DNA of 64,000 bases from Delphinus delphis. Lineage: Eukaryota; Chordata; Mammalia; Artiodactyla; Delphinidae. Within the stretch, counting starts at the first letter, position 1, and the number at the start of each line of letters is the position of its first letter. The position numbers were made by a program, and so were the translations under genes. Location: contig NC_082697.1 in NCBI RefSeq assembly GCF_949987515.2, forward strand, positions 19,227,730 through 19,291,729, read 5' to 3'. Below the pieces are notes generated by a model, which saw nothing but the letters and a program-made list of their open reading frames with translations, was not told where the DNA came from and did no database searches. This document shows positions 22,330 to 32,539 of the stretch, one piece after another.

Positions 22330-22465
22330 TGATGCAGGCTTTGCAGCCAAACCCACTAGAATCACTTTCCCGGCCCTGGGATTCTGGGACTTGGAGAAAT
22401 CCATTTTACCTCAGTTTCTTCATCTCTATGAGTCATAATACTGAATTCATTGAGCTCTGTAGAGT
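22330..22465 (+). mobile_element. MIR SINE
   Basis: 'CAGGCTTTGCAGCCAAACC', 'GACTTGGAGAAATCCATTTT' and ACCTCAGTTTCTTCATCTCT match a diverged MIR. It adjoins the L2 tail that follows. Confidence 0.6.
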
Positions 22466-22469
22466 TTAT

Positions 22470-22600
22470 TTATTCATTTGAGAAATATTTATTGAGTACC
22501 TATGCATTTTCCCAGACATTTCCCCAAGTTCTGAGGGCACGAGAATAGATCAGACAGATAGGATTCCTGCCCTGGTGGAGCTCAGGGGCTGGGCGGTCAC
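22470..22600 (-). mobile_element. LINE-2 3' end, antisense
   Basis: TTGAGAAATATTTATTGAGT, ACCTATGCATTTTCCCAGAC, 'GATTCCTGCCCTGGTGGAGC' and TCAGGGGCTG reproduce the reverse of the L2 tail. Confidence 0.75.
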
Positions 22601-23157
22601 ATTCCTGCCCTGTGAGAACAAAGCCTTGCTTTCTTCCCAGCCTTCCCTGAAATCCTCCTCTCAGTCTCCACTGTGGCTTCTCCATCTTCTTGATTTTCTG
22701 CAGTTCTTCAGGGCTAAGGAGACATGCTAAATGATCAGAGGTGTTACAGTAAGTTTTGGAGCAAATGCTGCCGTAGAAAACCCACTGATGTAAATAGAAT
22801 AACATGAGACAGAAAGAATTGTCTCTCCGAATGAAGGAAGTGTTTGGAAGCCCTGGTTATATGCATGAAGTTAAAGGTACTAAGTGTACTATCTAGAAAA
22901 AAAGAGATAAAAGTACCCAGATATTTCCAAAGATACTTTATAGTACCGTGAAGAGGACCTTGAACAAACAGTAATTCATTCATTTCTTCATTTTTGATTC
23001 CTGTAACCCAGATGTCGGCCAACCCCTGGGACTGGGATAAGACAGCCTCAAATGCCCACTTCTGTGGTCCTCCTCAAGATCTCCCTGAATCCTCACCATC
23101 TCTCGGATTCACGACCTCCTGCTCTTCATATGCAATCTTTGTTCTGAACCACGCTGA
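22601..23157. other. Unassigned DNA
   Basis: No gene or repeat recognised between the L2 tail and the inverted SINE pair. Confidence 0.45.
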
Positions 23158-23228
23158 TTTTTTTTTTTTTTTTTTTTTTTTTTGCGGTACGCGGGCCTCT
23201 CACTGCTGTGGCCTCTCCCGCCGTGGAG
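23158..23228 (-). mobile_element. CHR-2 SINE 3' stub
   Basis: A T-run of about 26 bases followed by GCGGTACGCGGGCCTCTCAC and 'TGGCCTCTCCCGCCGTGGAG' is the 3' third of an antisense CHR-2 SINE. The promoter half is missing, which is unusual for SINEs and points to a deletion. It faces the complete plus-strand copy at 23260. Confidence 0.9.
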
Positions 23229-23259
23229 GGTTGTCTATTCTTATAAGAAACTTATCGAG

Positions 23260-23460
23260 GGCTTCCCTGGTGGCGCAGTGGTTGAGAGTTCGCCTGCCGA
23301 TGCAGAGAACGCGCGTTCGTGCCCCGGTCCGGGAAGATCCCACATGCCGCGGAGTGGCTGGGTCTGTGAGCCATGGCCGCTGAGCTGAGCCTGCGCGTCC
23401 GGAGCCTGTGCTCCGCAAGGGGAGAGGCCACAACAGTGAGAGGCCCGTGTACCGCAAAAA
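23260..23460 (+). mobile_element. Complete CHR-2 SINE with perfect 15-bp target duplication
   Basis: A complete sense copy from GGCTTCCCTGGTGGCGCAGT to GTGTACCGCAAAAAA. The repeat AAGAAACTTATCGAG lies at 23245-23259 and 23461-23475 without mismatch. The tRNA-Glu-derived promoter region is intact-looking. There is a small local duplication (GCTGAGCTGAGCCTG). One of the youngest insertions in the window. Confidence 0.97.
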
Positions 23461-23475
23461 AAGAAACTTATCGAG

Positions 23476-24930
23476 TCTTTCCCCATACAGAGATAGTTAC
23501 CTTCCTCCGAGGAATTCTGACACCCACTGGTGGATATGCAACCTCATTATAAATCTTTCAATCCGGTAGACACTCATGAATCTCCTCGGTGGCGGTTTCC
23601 ATTACCCTCTCTTATAACTAGGGATTTACTTTATTTCTTGGGATGACAAGTTTTCTCATATAGAAAACTGGCTCACTTTTGTGTGTGAGAGTATTTTGAA
23701 CATCCGCAAACATCAACAATGGCTCATCAGTTCTTCTGACCTCAGCGCATGTGTCATGATTCATTTCTATAAGGTTCATATCCAGTCTCCTAGCGTAACC
23801 TCTTTTCCGTAAGTTTACTCCACTCCTCACTCACTTTGTAGCAAAGTTTCTCTCTCCTTTCTCAAGGCTTCTAGAACTTATACACTTCTCCAGAGTAATA
23901 TTTCCCCACTGGATTGTTATTATTCATGTAGGTGGAAAGTTTCTTGAGATGCTTCATTCAGTCATTATTATTATTATTCTAGGAAGTCAGATAGAATGGC
24001 AAGGTAATTTTCTCCTCTTCTTGCCCGGGAGAACAACCAAGCCCGTGAACCTCAGACAGGCAAGCATCCCTTATCCTAGGGAGAATCAGGACCTTTGGTT
24101 TAGGACACAGAGCATTATTGAGGCTGACCTGCCTGAGAGTAACTCCCTTTGGGCTCAAGTTCTAGGAGTTGTGGATTCCTATATCTGCACAGCATAGAAA
24201 TGGCATGGCTTCTGGTGGGGGTAGTATGTGGCTACCTGCTTAGTGGACAACTGCTATTGTAGCCCGTTCAGCCTCTATCGCCCCTGTTTCTGGTAAGAGG
24301 ACCACAGCACTCTTTGAGGAAATGTATTTCCCCTGTAGTCAGTCTCCCAGGGGTTTCCCAAGGGTTGACTTCATTGTTATTTTCAAGGAAGGGTATTGTC
24401 ATCGTGTGGCCAGAGTGTTTTTCATACTTCTGGCCTCAGGAGTGGGTCCAGGGATGGGTATACAATTGAAGCCAGATAATGAGGCTTGGTTTCTCACACT
24501 GGGAAGGTCCTACTCATCTCTTGAGACCAGAAACTTGAGTTGCTTCTGCGGAGCGCTTTGCTGCCCTCTCAGGGAACCCATCACGTGGGCTCGCTCTTCT
24601 CTTTTCTTATCTGCCTTCCTTGGGGCTGTGACATGAAGGGACAAAGATTATTTTTAATTTACTGCCAGCACATAATAGGGAAATTGGCCCATGGTAGGTA
24701 CTCAGTCAATTTTTATGGAATGGCGGCGGGGCGAGGGTCAGGAAGGAGATTTCAATCTCGGTAACGGGGAGGGTCAGGTTGAGGAAGGACAGGGCCAAGG
24801 GCTCTGGGTTCTGGTGAGATCATACTTCAGAGGTGATCACCAAAGAGGCTTATTAAGAAAACGGCAAAACTGAGAAATGCAGTGATGTCTACGGCAGACC
24901 TCCAGTTCCCATTACTGACTCCTGTAATAG
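23476..24930. other. Unassigned DNA
   Basis: No gene or clear repeat recognised. Short open frames at 24322-24873 (plus) have no domain. Confidence 0.45.
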
Positions 24931-24939
24931 CTTTTCATT

Positions 24940-25380
24940 GCCTTCCCTTTCCTTAAGAAAGTCTCACATTGTCATCCAGGCCTATTAAATGTTCTGTGAG
25001 CCCATTATCAAAATAGCATTTTCAGCTTCATTGAACACATGTAGGAAATGTTGTTGTGTTTAAAAAAAAAAAAGAAAGAGAATTATGAGAATAAGCACAG
25101 CTTGTACTGGGGTAATTATCTCCTCTCCAACAGCCTTTTGGAAAGAAAAGATATTTCTAATTTTTGGAAAGCCGTATGTCTAACAGGGTAAACTGTCACT
25201 AATTAGATTAGTAACTCAAAAATTGAAACGCAACATCAAGTTAACTTCTCCTCCCCCTCTGCCCTCCACCTCTCTGGTCAACCCTTCCTTCCCCATCATA
25301 AAGAGGGAAATCACACAGAATTTTGATGGATGCATTCATTTTGTATTGCATTTCTGTAGGAGTATAAAGCAAGTCCGTAC
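24940..25380. promoter_or_regulatory. Candidate conserved non-coding element
   Basis: No repeat wording is visible. Homeodomain-type cores occur close together (CTAATTAGATTAGTAAC at 25197-25214, GGTAATTATC near 25112). AT-rich stretches look unlike decayed repeats. The call rests on composition and motif density alone; there is no direct evidence of function. Confidence 0.25.
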
Positions 25381-25604
25381 ATCTAAGTGGTGAATAGATC
25401 CCACACTTCTGATGGTGACACTGGTGTTCAGAGCAGGGTCACCCTGCATCAAAGGCCTGGCTCAGAGTCACAGATGTGCTGTGGGCAAAGAGGGGTCCTC
25501 AGGGACCCTACAGGCCTGGGGAGGAATCGAGGTCTTTGGCTTATCTTTAGCTGTTTGATGGCCACTGTCTCCGGTGCTCAGTCTTCACAATACCCCTGCA
25601 GATG

Positions 25605-25715
25605 GGTGCAGCTGAGGTTGAGGCCTGGCTCTGACATTTATCAGCATCACAGTCATCACTTAAGCTTTCACGAGCTCCAGTCTCCTCACCTGTCAGATCT
25701 GAGTGACAACATTGC
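25605..25715 (+). mobile_element. MIR SINE fragment
   Basis: GAGGCCTGGCTCTGACATTT, 'TCACTTAAGCTTTCACGAG' and CTCCAGTCTCCTCACCTGTC form a diverged MIR core. Confidence 0.6.
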
Positions 25716-26164
25716 ATGGATGGCGTCGTGCAAGCCATCCATAAAGGCAAATATGCACTACGGCTGCTCAGAAAGGCCCACCTTATTTTCAGACCATTAT
25801 CTGACCCTCTTCCCACCCTCCCATCTAATCTGAAGTAGAAGACCCTGCCTGGGTGGCTCCAGATGCCCAGGCCCACAGAGGAAGGTCGTCCACATCATGC
25901 AAAGATAAGCAAATTGCTACGAACTGCACAGAGAAAGGCACGAGTGGCTCAGGTTTCTGGAGCCAAGGAGGCTTCCTAGAGGGAGTGGCAAGGGAGCTGC
26001 CCCTGGGAGAAAGTACAGACATGCCCCAAAGGAGAGAGAAGGAGAGGGTTCCTGGGTGTGGGGCTTGAGTGGCATGTCACGGGCACGTGGGGAAGATGAG
26101 GATGGAGAAGGTCAGACTCAGCCACTGAGGGCATCAGGCTGTATCACATGACAAGGGCTTCTGG

Positions 26165-26300
26165 ATTAGTGGCTCTCAGACTTCACGGACTTGCGGATCA
26201 TCTGGTGAGTTTGTTAAAAATGTAGCACCCTGGGGTGGGGCCCAGGAATCTACATTTAACACCAGCTCCTGGGTGATGCCATGCAGGTGGTCAGAGGAAG
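26165..26300. mobile_element. MER5A-like element
   Basis: 'AGTGGCTCTCAGACTTCACG', GGATCATCTGGTGAGTTTGT, 'CCCTGGGGTGGGGCCCAGGA' and 'CTCCTGGGTGATGCCATGCA' give the MER5A order over most of its length. Confidence 0.75.
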
Positions 26301-26699
26301 ACATGGAGAAACAGGGCTACAGATGATGCAGAATGAATATAAGGCAAGAGCTTGGGAATCCCCTCCCTCCCCAGGTAGAGGAGTAGAGTCTGGGGTCTCA
26401 GGATCCTGAGCGTGGGGTAAGCTAGACCATGGGCCTGGGGTTAGTGGGTGTGAGGGAATAATCTGAGAGATAGGAGATGGAGGAGCTCCAGAATAAGAAC
26501 CCCAGACAGATGATCACCAGTGTGTTAGGAATCATCAGTGGCTGGTTGGGTAGCGAGGGCAGATTCAATTATGAGGGTTTCAGTTTTGAGGCGTGACTTG
26601 GAGAGGAGAGGAAGCTTGGAGGCAGGAGCACATCAGGAGCAATTTGTGTAGTGATGGGCGTAGAGTAGCAGCCCCTGAGGCTCTAGAAAGGGAGGTAAA

Positions 26700-26840
26700 A
26701 AATAGTATATACTAAGTACCTGGCTTTATTCTACTTAGTAACCCTTTTAATTCTCATAACCACTCTAATTAGAACAGATAGAACGACTCTCAAAGAATAG
26801 ACAAAGAAACTGAGCCCCAGAACTGAGCTCAGTGAGCCCA
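26700..26840 (-). mobile_element. MIR SINE
   Basis: 'TACTAAGTACCTGGCTTTAT', 'TTTTAATTCTCATAACCACT' and 'AAAGAAACTGAGCCCCAGAA' form an antisense MIR. Confidence 0.65.
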
Positions 26841-27490
26841 TGGCGGATCAGAGCCCCAAACCCAGCCCCTGTGGGTCCAAACCTTGCAGGGGATGTGGGG
26901 CTGGGGGTCTCAACAGCCACACTGCTGCAGCGCCACCTTTCACCATGCATGTGGTCCCAGCTCTGCATAGAAGGACCCGGGGTCCTCTGGAGGCTGGGAC
27001 GCCAGGGAGGGCTGGGACCTGAGCCCAGGTGAAAGATGCTACAGTCTTCACTGGGGCTCTGGGCCATTGAGAGAGAGTCAGCCTGGAAACGACTTAAGGA
27101 TGGAGAGAGCAGCACTTGTTCTGCTGCTTGGGGGGCCTCTGAGGGACCAACGCTGGCAATCACCTTCCTTTCGGTGGATCACTCTGACCCTGGTGTAGCC
27201 GGGAGGTGTTTGGTGGGAAAGTGAGGACACTAAACTCAAAACTTGGGATGTAAAGGAAGAGTTAAGAACCCTAGCAGGCAGTATGGAGTTGCCAGGAGAG
27301 AAGACTGAGTCTTCTCTCACATTAGCAAAGGCTGGGAGGCAAACCCTCTGCCTCTGGACCCTGTGGCTCCCTCCCCTGCAGCTCTCCAAGAGGGTGGGGC
27401 TCAGGTGTGTAGGCTTGCCCCTCCAGCAGAGCCTCTCCAGCCCAGATGTCATCTTTCCTTCAAAGATGAACGCACATTTGAACACACGTT
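26841..27490. other. GC-rich unassigned DNA
   Basis: A GC-richer stretch with overlapping open frames on both strands, the longest of 209 codons at 27078-27707 (minus). That frame has no recognised domain, crosses a MIR at 27495-27595 and shows no usual gene context, so I do not call it a gene. Confidence 0.4.
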
Positions 27491-27494
27491 CAAA

Positions 27495-27595
27495 GCACGA
27501 TTCTGTTGCTTCTTGACTGTATGATCTCGAGCAAGTTGTTTCCCATCTCTGAGCTTCAGTTTCCTCATCTGTGACATGGATATCATAAGTGACTA
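27495..27595 (+). mobile_element. MIR SINE
   Basis: CTTGACTGTATGATCTCGAG, CAAGTTGTTTCCCATCTCTG and AGCTTCAGTTTCCTCATCTG are the MIR core in order. Confidence 0.8.
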
Positions 27596-28184
27596 GGGAC
27601 TGGCTTGGCTGTCTCAGGATCCTGGAGGAGGGTGAGGTGAGACAGGGGAAGGGAAAGTGCTTTCTGCACAGGTGACAGGAGGCATCGTGGCATGTCCTCC
27701 AGAGCAAGTTGCATCTGGGTCCTGGGCATCAAGCGTCCCTTGAATTCAGAGAGGTGCGCTCTTCTGTCGCCCAGGAAGGTGGTGATGCTGCCTACATTTG
27801 GGAGAATCCACTGGGGATTTCTGGCAAGTTAGCATCTGAGCAAGGTTGAAGAAGCTTCAGAGCAGAAAGAGCAGTGTTGCAGGCGTGTGTCTGTGCTGGT
27901 ATGCCACGTGTAAAGTCACAGTGAATAGTAATTGGCCGCTTCGTGTGATCCACCCTGGATGACAACCGAGGAGGTGGGGGCAGCCTGTCAATAGCAGAGC
28001 CAGCCCACAAACTCCTGCTACTGTCTCAAAGCGAGCCCCCAGCCCTGCCGAGTCCCCTGTCAGCTGGCAAGGATGGTTGTGGGAGGCCCGAGGGGAGGGG
28101 GGGGAGGGCCAGATGGGCTTCAGGGGCCAGCAGGAGCCTGGCTTGCTCAGAGGCCATGCTGAGCGTTTGGGTCTTTGCTCTGAG
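27596..28184. other. Unassigned DNA with G-rich tract
   Basis: No gene recognised. A G-run block (GGGGAGGGGGGGGAGGG) lies at 28092-28108. Confidence 0.45.
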
Positions 28185-28360
28185 CACTGGGAATTCACTG
28201 AAGTCTTTGAAGCAAGAAGGTTGTACGATCAGTTTTGTGTTTCAAAAAGCTGGTTCAGGCTGCCAGGTAGAGAATGGACTGAATGAGATAATCTGTGTCA
28301 AGGGCTTTGCTCAGATTCTGGGGCTATAGTAAGTGCTCAGGAAACATAATCCATTGCTGT
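28185..28360. mobile_element. L2 antisense fragment joined to a MIR end
   Basis: 'GAAGTCTTTGAAGCAAGAAG' and 'TTTCAAAAAGCTGGTTCAGG' resemble antisense L2. From about 28285, 'GAATGAGATAATCTGTGTCA' and 'ATAGTAAGTGCTCAGGAAAC' resemble a plus-strand MIR 3' end. Confidence 0.45.
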
Positions 28361-29039
28361 GATTAATCTGTTAGCTGCCAGGTGCCTGTTGGGAGTGGAT
28401 GGTAGTTCAGCAAATGGGCCTCAGGCACTTCCTGTCTCTAACAAAGGGACGGAGTCGTTCCAGCCTCCTTGGCCCAGCCTGGCAGCTTTCCTGTCGAGCT
28501 GAAGACACTCAAAAGGGAGCCCAGCCAGGCCTGAGACAGGGGCGAGCGAGAGCTTCCAATATGGAAGACAGGGCAAACACGCGGTGGGGAGGAAGGAATC
28601 CCTGCCTTGCTGGCTCTGGCACACGATCCCCGCTTCACAGCCCTCCTGCTGGTCTGGGCCAAGTGACAGCCTGTAGTGCTGGGTTCCCATGGGGCTCTGG
28701 TTGCCCAGACCTGAAGAAGGAAAGGCAGGGACAGCACAGGGACAAACCACACACTCCAGGGGAGGACCACTTGGGTTGATTCGAGACTCCAGTGGGGAAA
28801 TGGGTGGCCCTACAACCTGCCAACTCGGGGGTCTCTCTGATCCTCCCCGGGAACATGAACAGGAGACAGCCTGCAGTTGGGGGTCACCCTACCAGGCTCT
28901 AGCCACCCAAGGCCACCTGTAGCAGGGGTCCACGAGGCCAGGACTCCAGGGACAGTGCTGCAGGCTCCTTAGGGCTCTTTTCTGTTCCATCCTCAACACA
29001 ATACCCTGTCTTATACATGCAGGGGTTCTCTGTCCCACA
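28361..29039. other. GC-rich unassigned DNA
   Basis: Balanced to GC-rich sequence with overlapping open frames of 70-126 codons on both strands and no recognised domain. No repeat family recognised. Confidence 0.4.
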
Positions 29040-29330
29040 GGGCCTATCGGACGCTTGAAAACTGGCTCATCAAGTTGAGATGTGCTGGAGGGTAAAGTAC
29101 ACACTGAATATCCAAAAACTTAGTATGATATAGCTTACTAATAATTTCCCACATTGCTTACATGTTGAAGTGACAATATTTGGGATATATTGGATTAAAC
29201 AAAATACATCATTAGTATAGATTTCGCCTTGTTTCTGTTGGCTTTCTTTTTAATGTGACCAGTAACAATTTAAAACTTGTATATTTGGCATTATATTTCT
29301 ATTGGATAGAGCTGGTCTAGGATTTAAGTA
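29040..29330. mobile_element. MER1-group hAT-type DNA transposon
   Basis: In order: AAGTTGAGATGTGCTGGAGG, 'CACACTGAATATCCAAAAAC', TTAGTATGATATAGCTTACT, 'TTGGGATATATTGGATTAAA', 'TTTAATGTGACCAGTAACAA' and GGCATTATATTTCTATTGGA. This matches a non-autonomous hAT-Charlie repeat of the MER1/MER3 type; the exact name is uncertain. Confidence 0.6.
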
Positions 29331-29479
29331 GGTGAAAAGGGTCCAATAAAACAAAGACAAACAAAAATCCCTTTAGTTCTCTCTAAGCTATAAATAGAGG
29401 AGAAGGGTGAAGTGAATCCCCTTGACTGGTAAGGTGTGCAGAGGAGTCTCCAGTGCCTTGAAGTGGTATGATGAAAAAA

Positions 29480-29578
29480 AGCACCAGCACTGTAGGGAGA
29501 GCTTCACGGATTCATAACCCTGCTCTACCTATTCTTTCTGTGTGATGTTGGGCAAGTCACTTAACTTCTCTGAAGTAG
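29480..29578 (+). mobile_element. MIR SINE fragment
   Basis: 'CATAACCCTGCTCTACC', 'TCTGTGTGATGTTGGGCAAG' and TCACTTAACTTCTCTGAAGT are the MIR core. Confidence 0.75.
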
Positions 29579-29804
29579 GCCAGGCTCCTCTGAATAAAAC
29601 AAAGTTGGAGATGTAAGCCTAGCAGAACTGCTAAGAGGAGATCAAGTGGAAGAATGGGTGTAAGTTTCCTAGCGGCGTGCTTGACACTAGGAGGCATCAA
29701 CTTTATTTTCTTTCCCCCCAAAATGTGTGAGAAGGCCACTCCTGGCTGAAATTTCAGAATTGGGAGGATCCTTCTGCAACCAAGGCTGAGAGTCCTTCTG
29801 GTCC

Positions 29805-29885
29805 TTTAGATTCATTCATTCATTCAACTCTTCTTTGGGTTGGCTAGAGTGGTAGATGAGGTGGACAGGATACCTACCATCATAG
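29805..29885 (-). mobile_element. Short LINE-2 tail, antisense
   Basis: TTCATTCATTCATTCAACTC followed by GATGAGGTGGACAGGATACC fits a short antisense L2 end. Weakly supported. Confidence 0.45.
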
Positions 29886-30440
29886 ATACGGGCCACCCTT
29901 ATGACCTGCATTGGTATGTATGTTGGGGGTTTAGGGATGGGGGTGTGTTCTTTCTTGGCAAATACCAGGAGTTCTTTCTGCTTTCCTGGCACCACACTCA
30001 GCTCCACTTCCAGCTCAGCCAGGCTCTTCCATCCCCACTGGAAATGACTGAAACCCTCCCCAAGTCACTCATTTGTAACCAACCCTCCTGTCAACGTTGT
30101 GAGGCTCAGCGTCACAATTTCTGTAAAGCCAGGCTGAAGGCAGCCTGTTGGTGAGACCCGGTTCCTCATCCCACTTTATTCGGCCTCCAACTCCTGAAGC
30201 CCACTTCATGCTGTGCAGGTAGTCCCAGGGGACTTCTCCCACTTCATGGTGATGCCCAAGTGATGAGGGCCTCTTGTCTAGCAGTTCACCTCCCTGCTGA
30301 GCAGGTCTGAGCTTCAGGGGAAAACAGAGAAGAGAAAACAGAAGATCAGGGTCTGCAAAAGGGGAAATGGGGTCTAGGGATTCTCTGAGCACAGGCAGAA
30401 ATGAGGCTGGGTTTGAATTCAGAGTGAGGGGCTGTGAAGT
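29886..30440. other. Unassigned DNA
   Basis: No repeat or exon recognised. Two overlapping open frames of about 105 codons on opposite strands have no domain. Confidence 0.4.
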
Positions 30441-30444
30441 CTTC

Positions 30445-30640
30445 CATCATCCTCGTATTGAAACCCTGGAGTATGCTGAATGCATTGCATGTAGTATCTC
30501 TTTGAATTCTCCTAAAACCCTTAGGGGTAAATCCTCTACCATTCAGATCTCTCCTGACTCACTCAAGTTCTTTCAGAAAATGAGTGACAGAGTCTTGTTT
30601 TAAATGCAAATCTCTTATTCAAGAACCCTATACCAGGCAC
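30445..30640 (-). mobile_element. Possible MIR SINE
   Basis: 'ATCTCTTTGAATTCTCCTAA', 'TTTCAGAAAATGAGTGACAG' and 'TTCAAGAACCCTATACCAGG' fit a heavily decayed antisense MIR. Confidence 0.45.
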
Positions 30641-30726
30641 CATATACCCTACATGCTTGGGCAGAGGGTTGTTAAGAACATTCCCTGCCATTATCTGACT
30701 GCTTCATTTGTCAAAACTTAAGCCCA

Positions 30727-30973
30727 ACACACTAACAAACGTAGTAAGGTAGATAGCTAGTGGGAAGCAGCCGCATGGCACAGGGATATTGGCTTGGTGC
30801 TTTGTGACAGCCTGGAGGGGTGGGATAGGGAGGGTGGGAGGGAGGGAGACGCAAGAGGGAAGACATATGGGAACATATATTTATGTATGACTGATTCACT
30901 TTGTTATAAAGCAGAAACTAACACACCATTGTAAAGCAATTATACCCCAATAAAGATGTTAAAAAAAAAACAA
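30727..30973 (+). mobile_element. L1 3' UTR-only insertion with target duplication
   Basis: About 245 bp of L1 3' UTR: 'GATAGCTAGTGGGAAGCAGC', 'TGGCTTGGTGCTTTGTGACA', a G-run block at 30817-30847, and AATAAAGATGTTAAAAAA. AAAACTTAAGCCCA flanks it at 30713-30726 and 30974-30987. The truncation point lies further 3' than in the similar copy at 18171. Confidence 0.94.
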
Positions 30974-31070
30974 AAAACTTAAGCCCACAGGCCAAAATGA
31001 AAGTTCAGGAGACAATGTCTGAGTCCTTTTAGGCCCACCCAGGACACATTGCTGTGCGTGGTGGCTTCCC

Positions 31071-31162
31071 TTCTTCTCTGCTCTTTCCCTTCTTCTCTGC
31101 TCTTTCCCTTCTTCTCTGCTCTTTCCCTTCTTCTCTGCTCTTCCCTTCTTCTCTGCTCTTTG
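31071..31162. repeat. 19-bp minisatellite, about 4.8 copies
   Basis: The unit TTCTTCTCTGCTCTTTCCC repeats head-to-tail from 31071 to 31162. The fourth unit has lost one T and the last is partial. It is pyrimidine-rich, so the opposite strand encodes an Arg/Glu-rich repeat peptide that should not be taken as protein. Confidence 0.95.
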
Positions 31163-31329
31163 TCCAGACTGGGTGGATCTACATGGTCAGTCTTGGAGGC
31201 ACAGAGATATGCACACACCAGAGCTATTTGTATTGCTTCCTAACTTCAAACTATTTAGGAGGAAAAGATTTTTTGAAGAGTTTATTCTTATTCAATGCAC
31301 CTATCAACACAGTTGTTGGGAGAATTAAA

Positions 31330-31460
31330 GGCAATGATATTTGAACCTGGCTCAAACAGGGCACAAATTAATGGCATGATCACTTTTAAAGAGTTGATGT
31401 ATATGAACATTTTTCACAGAATGGTTGGCCTATAGAAGGTGCTCAATAAATTCCCAGGAA
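31330..31460 (+). mobile_element. MIR 3' end
   Basis: 'AATGGTTGGCCTATAGAAGG' and TGCTCAATAAATTCCCAGGA give the MIR/L2-type 3' end; the earlier part is weak. Confidence 0.45.
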
Positions 31461-31499
31461 GGAGAAGCCGTTATTAACTCATGTGACCTTAGCAAGGAC

Positions 31500-31665
31500 G
31501 GAGGCTGCAGTTCTCCATCTTGGGTGTGCAGTGAAGTCGTGGGGAGATCTTCTGAAAATGTAGACTCCTGTAGTCTCCTCCCTGCTGTTCTGACTCAGAA
31601 GATCATGGGTGAAGCCATGGACACTGCATTTTTAATAAGCTCTCCAGGGTGTTATGTGGGTGTTC
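31500..31665. mobile_element. MER5A-like element
   Basis: 'GTGTGCAGTGAAGTCGTGGG', 'GAGATCTTCTGAAAATGTAG', 'TGTTCTGACTCAGAAGATCA' and 'TTTTTAATAAGCTCTCCAGG' reproduce the MER5A order. Confidence 0.6.
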
Positions 31666-31919
31666 CTTTTGGGTTACTCTTTGAAATTCACTGGGCTGGG
31701 TTGTTGGATTAGATGGTAATTAAGCCAGAGAGGCTGGAACACAGGATAAGTAACTCATGCTGGGAGACGTGATTCGGGTGAAAGATGTAAACCTGGATTA
31801 TGGGATGGAAGCATAGAAGTATTCTAGGAAATGGGGTGGGAGTGAGGGGCAGGATGGTCTTGGGAGTGGGGAGAAGGCACTCCAAGGGGAGCTGGTAGTA
31901 TTAGAATGCACCCAATTCT

Positions 31920-32070
31920 GGGGTTCTATGCTTTTATGCTTGGGAATCCCTGTGCCTTTCATAAACCTTCCCTGCTCTGCTGAAATAAGTTTTAAGACCC
32001 AGTTCAGCTGTGACCTCTTCTAAGAATTTTGCCTTCAGCCCCTAAGGTAATTTAATGACTCCATGTATCC
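31920..32070 (+). mobile_element. LINE-2 fragment
   Basis: 'TTTTAAGACCCAGTTCAGCT', GTGACCTCTTCTAAGAATTT and 'TGCCTTCAGCCCCTAAGG' correspond to the L2 segment before its 3' UTR. Confidence 0.6.
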
Positions 32071-32424
32071 AGTACAAGAAGATCTCTTTCATGTCTCTAT
32101 CCCCAGTGACCAAAAAGGAGCTGACAGGTAGGAGGAGTTTAGTCGATCAGTAATGGCGATTGAATGGCCTGTTTTTTAGAATAGCTAGTGAAGACTTTGA
32201 GGGGTTAAGCTCTAGCAACATTATTTTGTGCAAGGATGTGGAGGGCAAGCCACCAGCAATGTGATGAGATTCCCTGATCCTGTGGGTTCAGAACTGGAGG
32301 CCAACACACGGACTCCGGGGGAAGGACTGAAATATTCCCGTTCAAGTGGAAATTGTGTGGGGATAGGTCATCAGAGAAAGTGAGGGGCGAAAGAATGGGA
32401 TGACTGGCCAGTGTTCAGAGAGTA

Positions 32425-32512
32425 TAAAGGGAAAAAGCAAGAGGGAGGGAGGGTGAGAGAAAAAGAGAAGGAGAGATGGAGGTGGAAGTAGAGAGAAGGA
32501 GAGATTTGATAC
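32425..32512. repeat. GA-rich low-complexity tract
   Basis: Purine-rich sequence of AGGGAGGG and GAGAGAAGGAGA type. No repeat unit is maintained. Confidence 0.75.
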
Positions 32513-32539
32513 CATTAGTCCCTATGCTATGCCTAAAAC

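Noticed and set aside
25387..25833. 148-codon open frame on the plus strand
   Set aside because: No domain recognised, and it crosses a MIR fragment at 25605-25715.
27078..27707. 209-codon open frame on the minus strand, the longest in the window
   Set aside because: It has no recognisable domain, overlaps open frames on the other strand, and reads through an antisense MIR. GC-rich DNA produces such frames by chance.
31071..31162. Possible CRISPR-like array
   Set aside because: Units are contiguous with no spacers; it is a minisatellite in mammalian DNA.
30979..31218. Arg/Glu-rich repeat peptide on the minus strand
   Set aside because: It is a translation of the 19-bp minisatellite.
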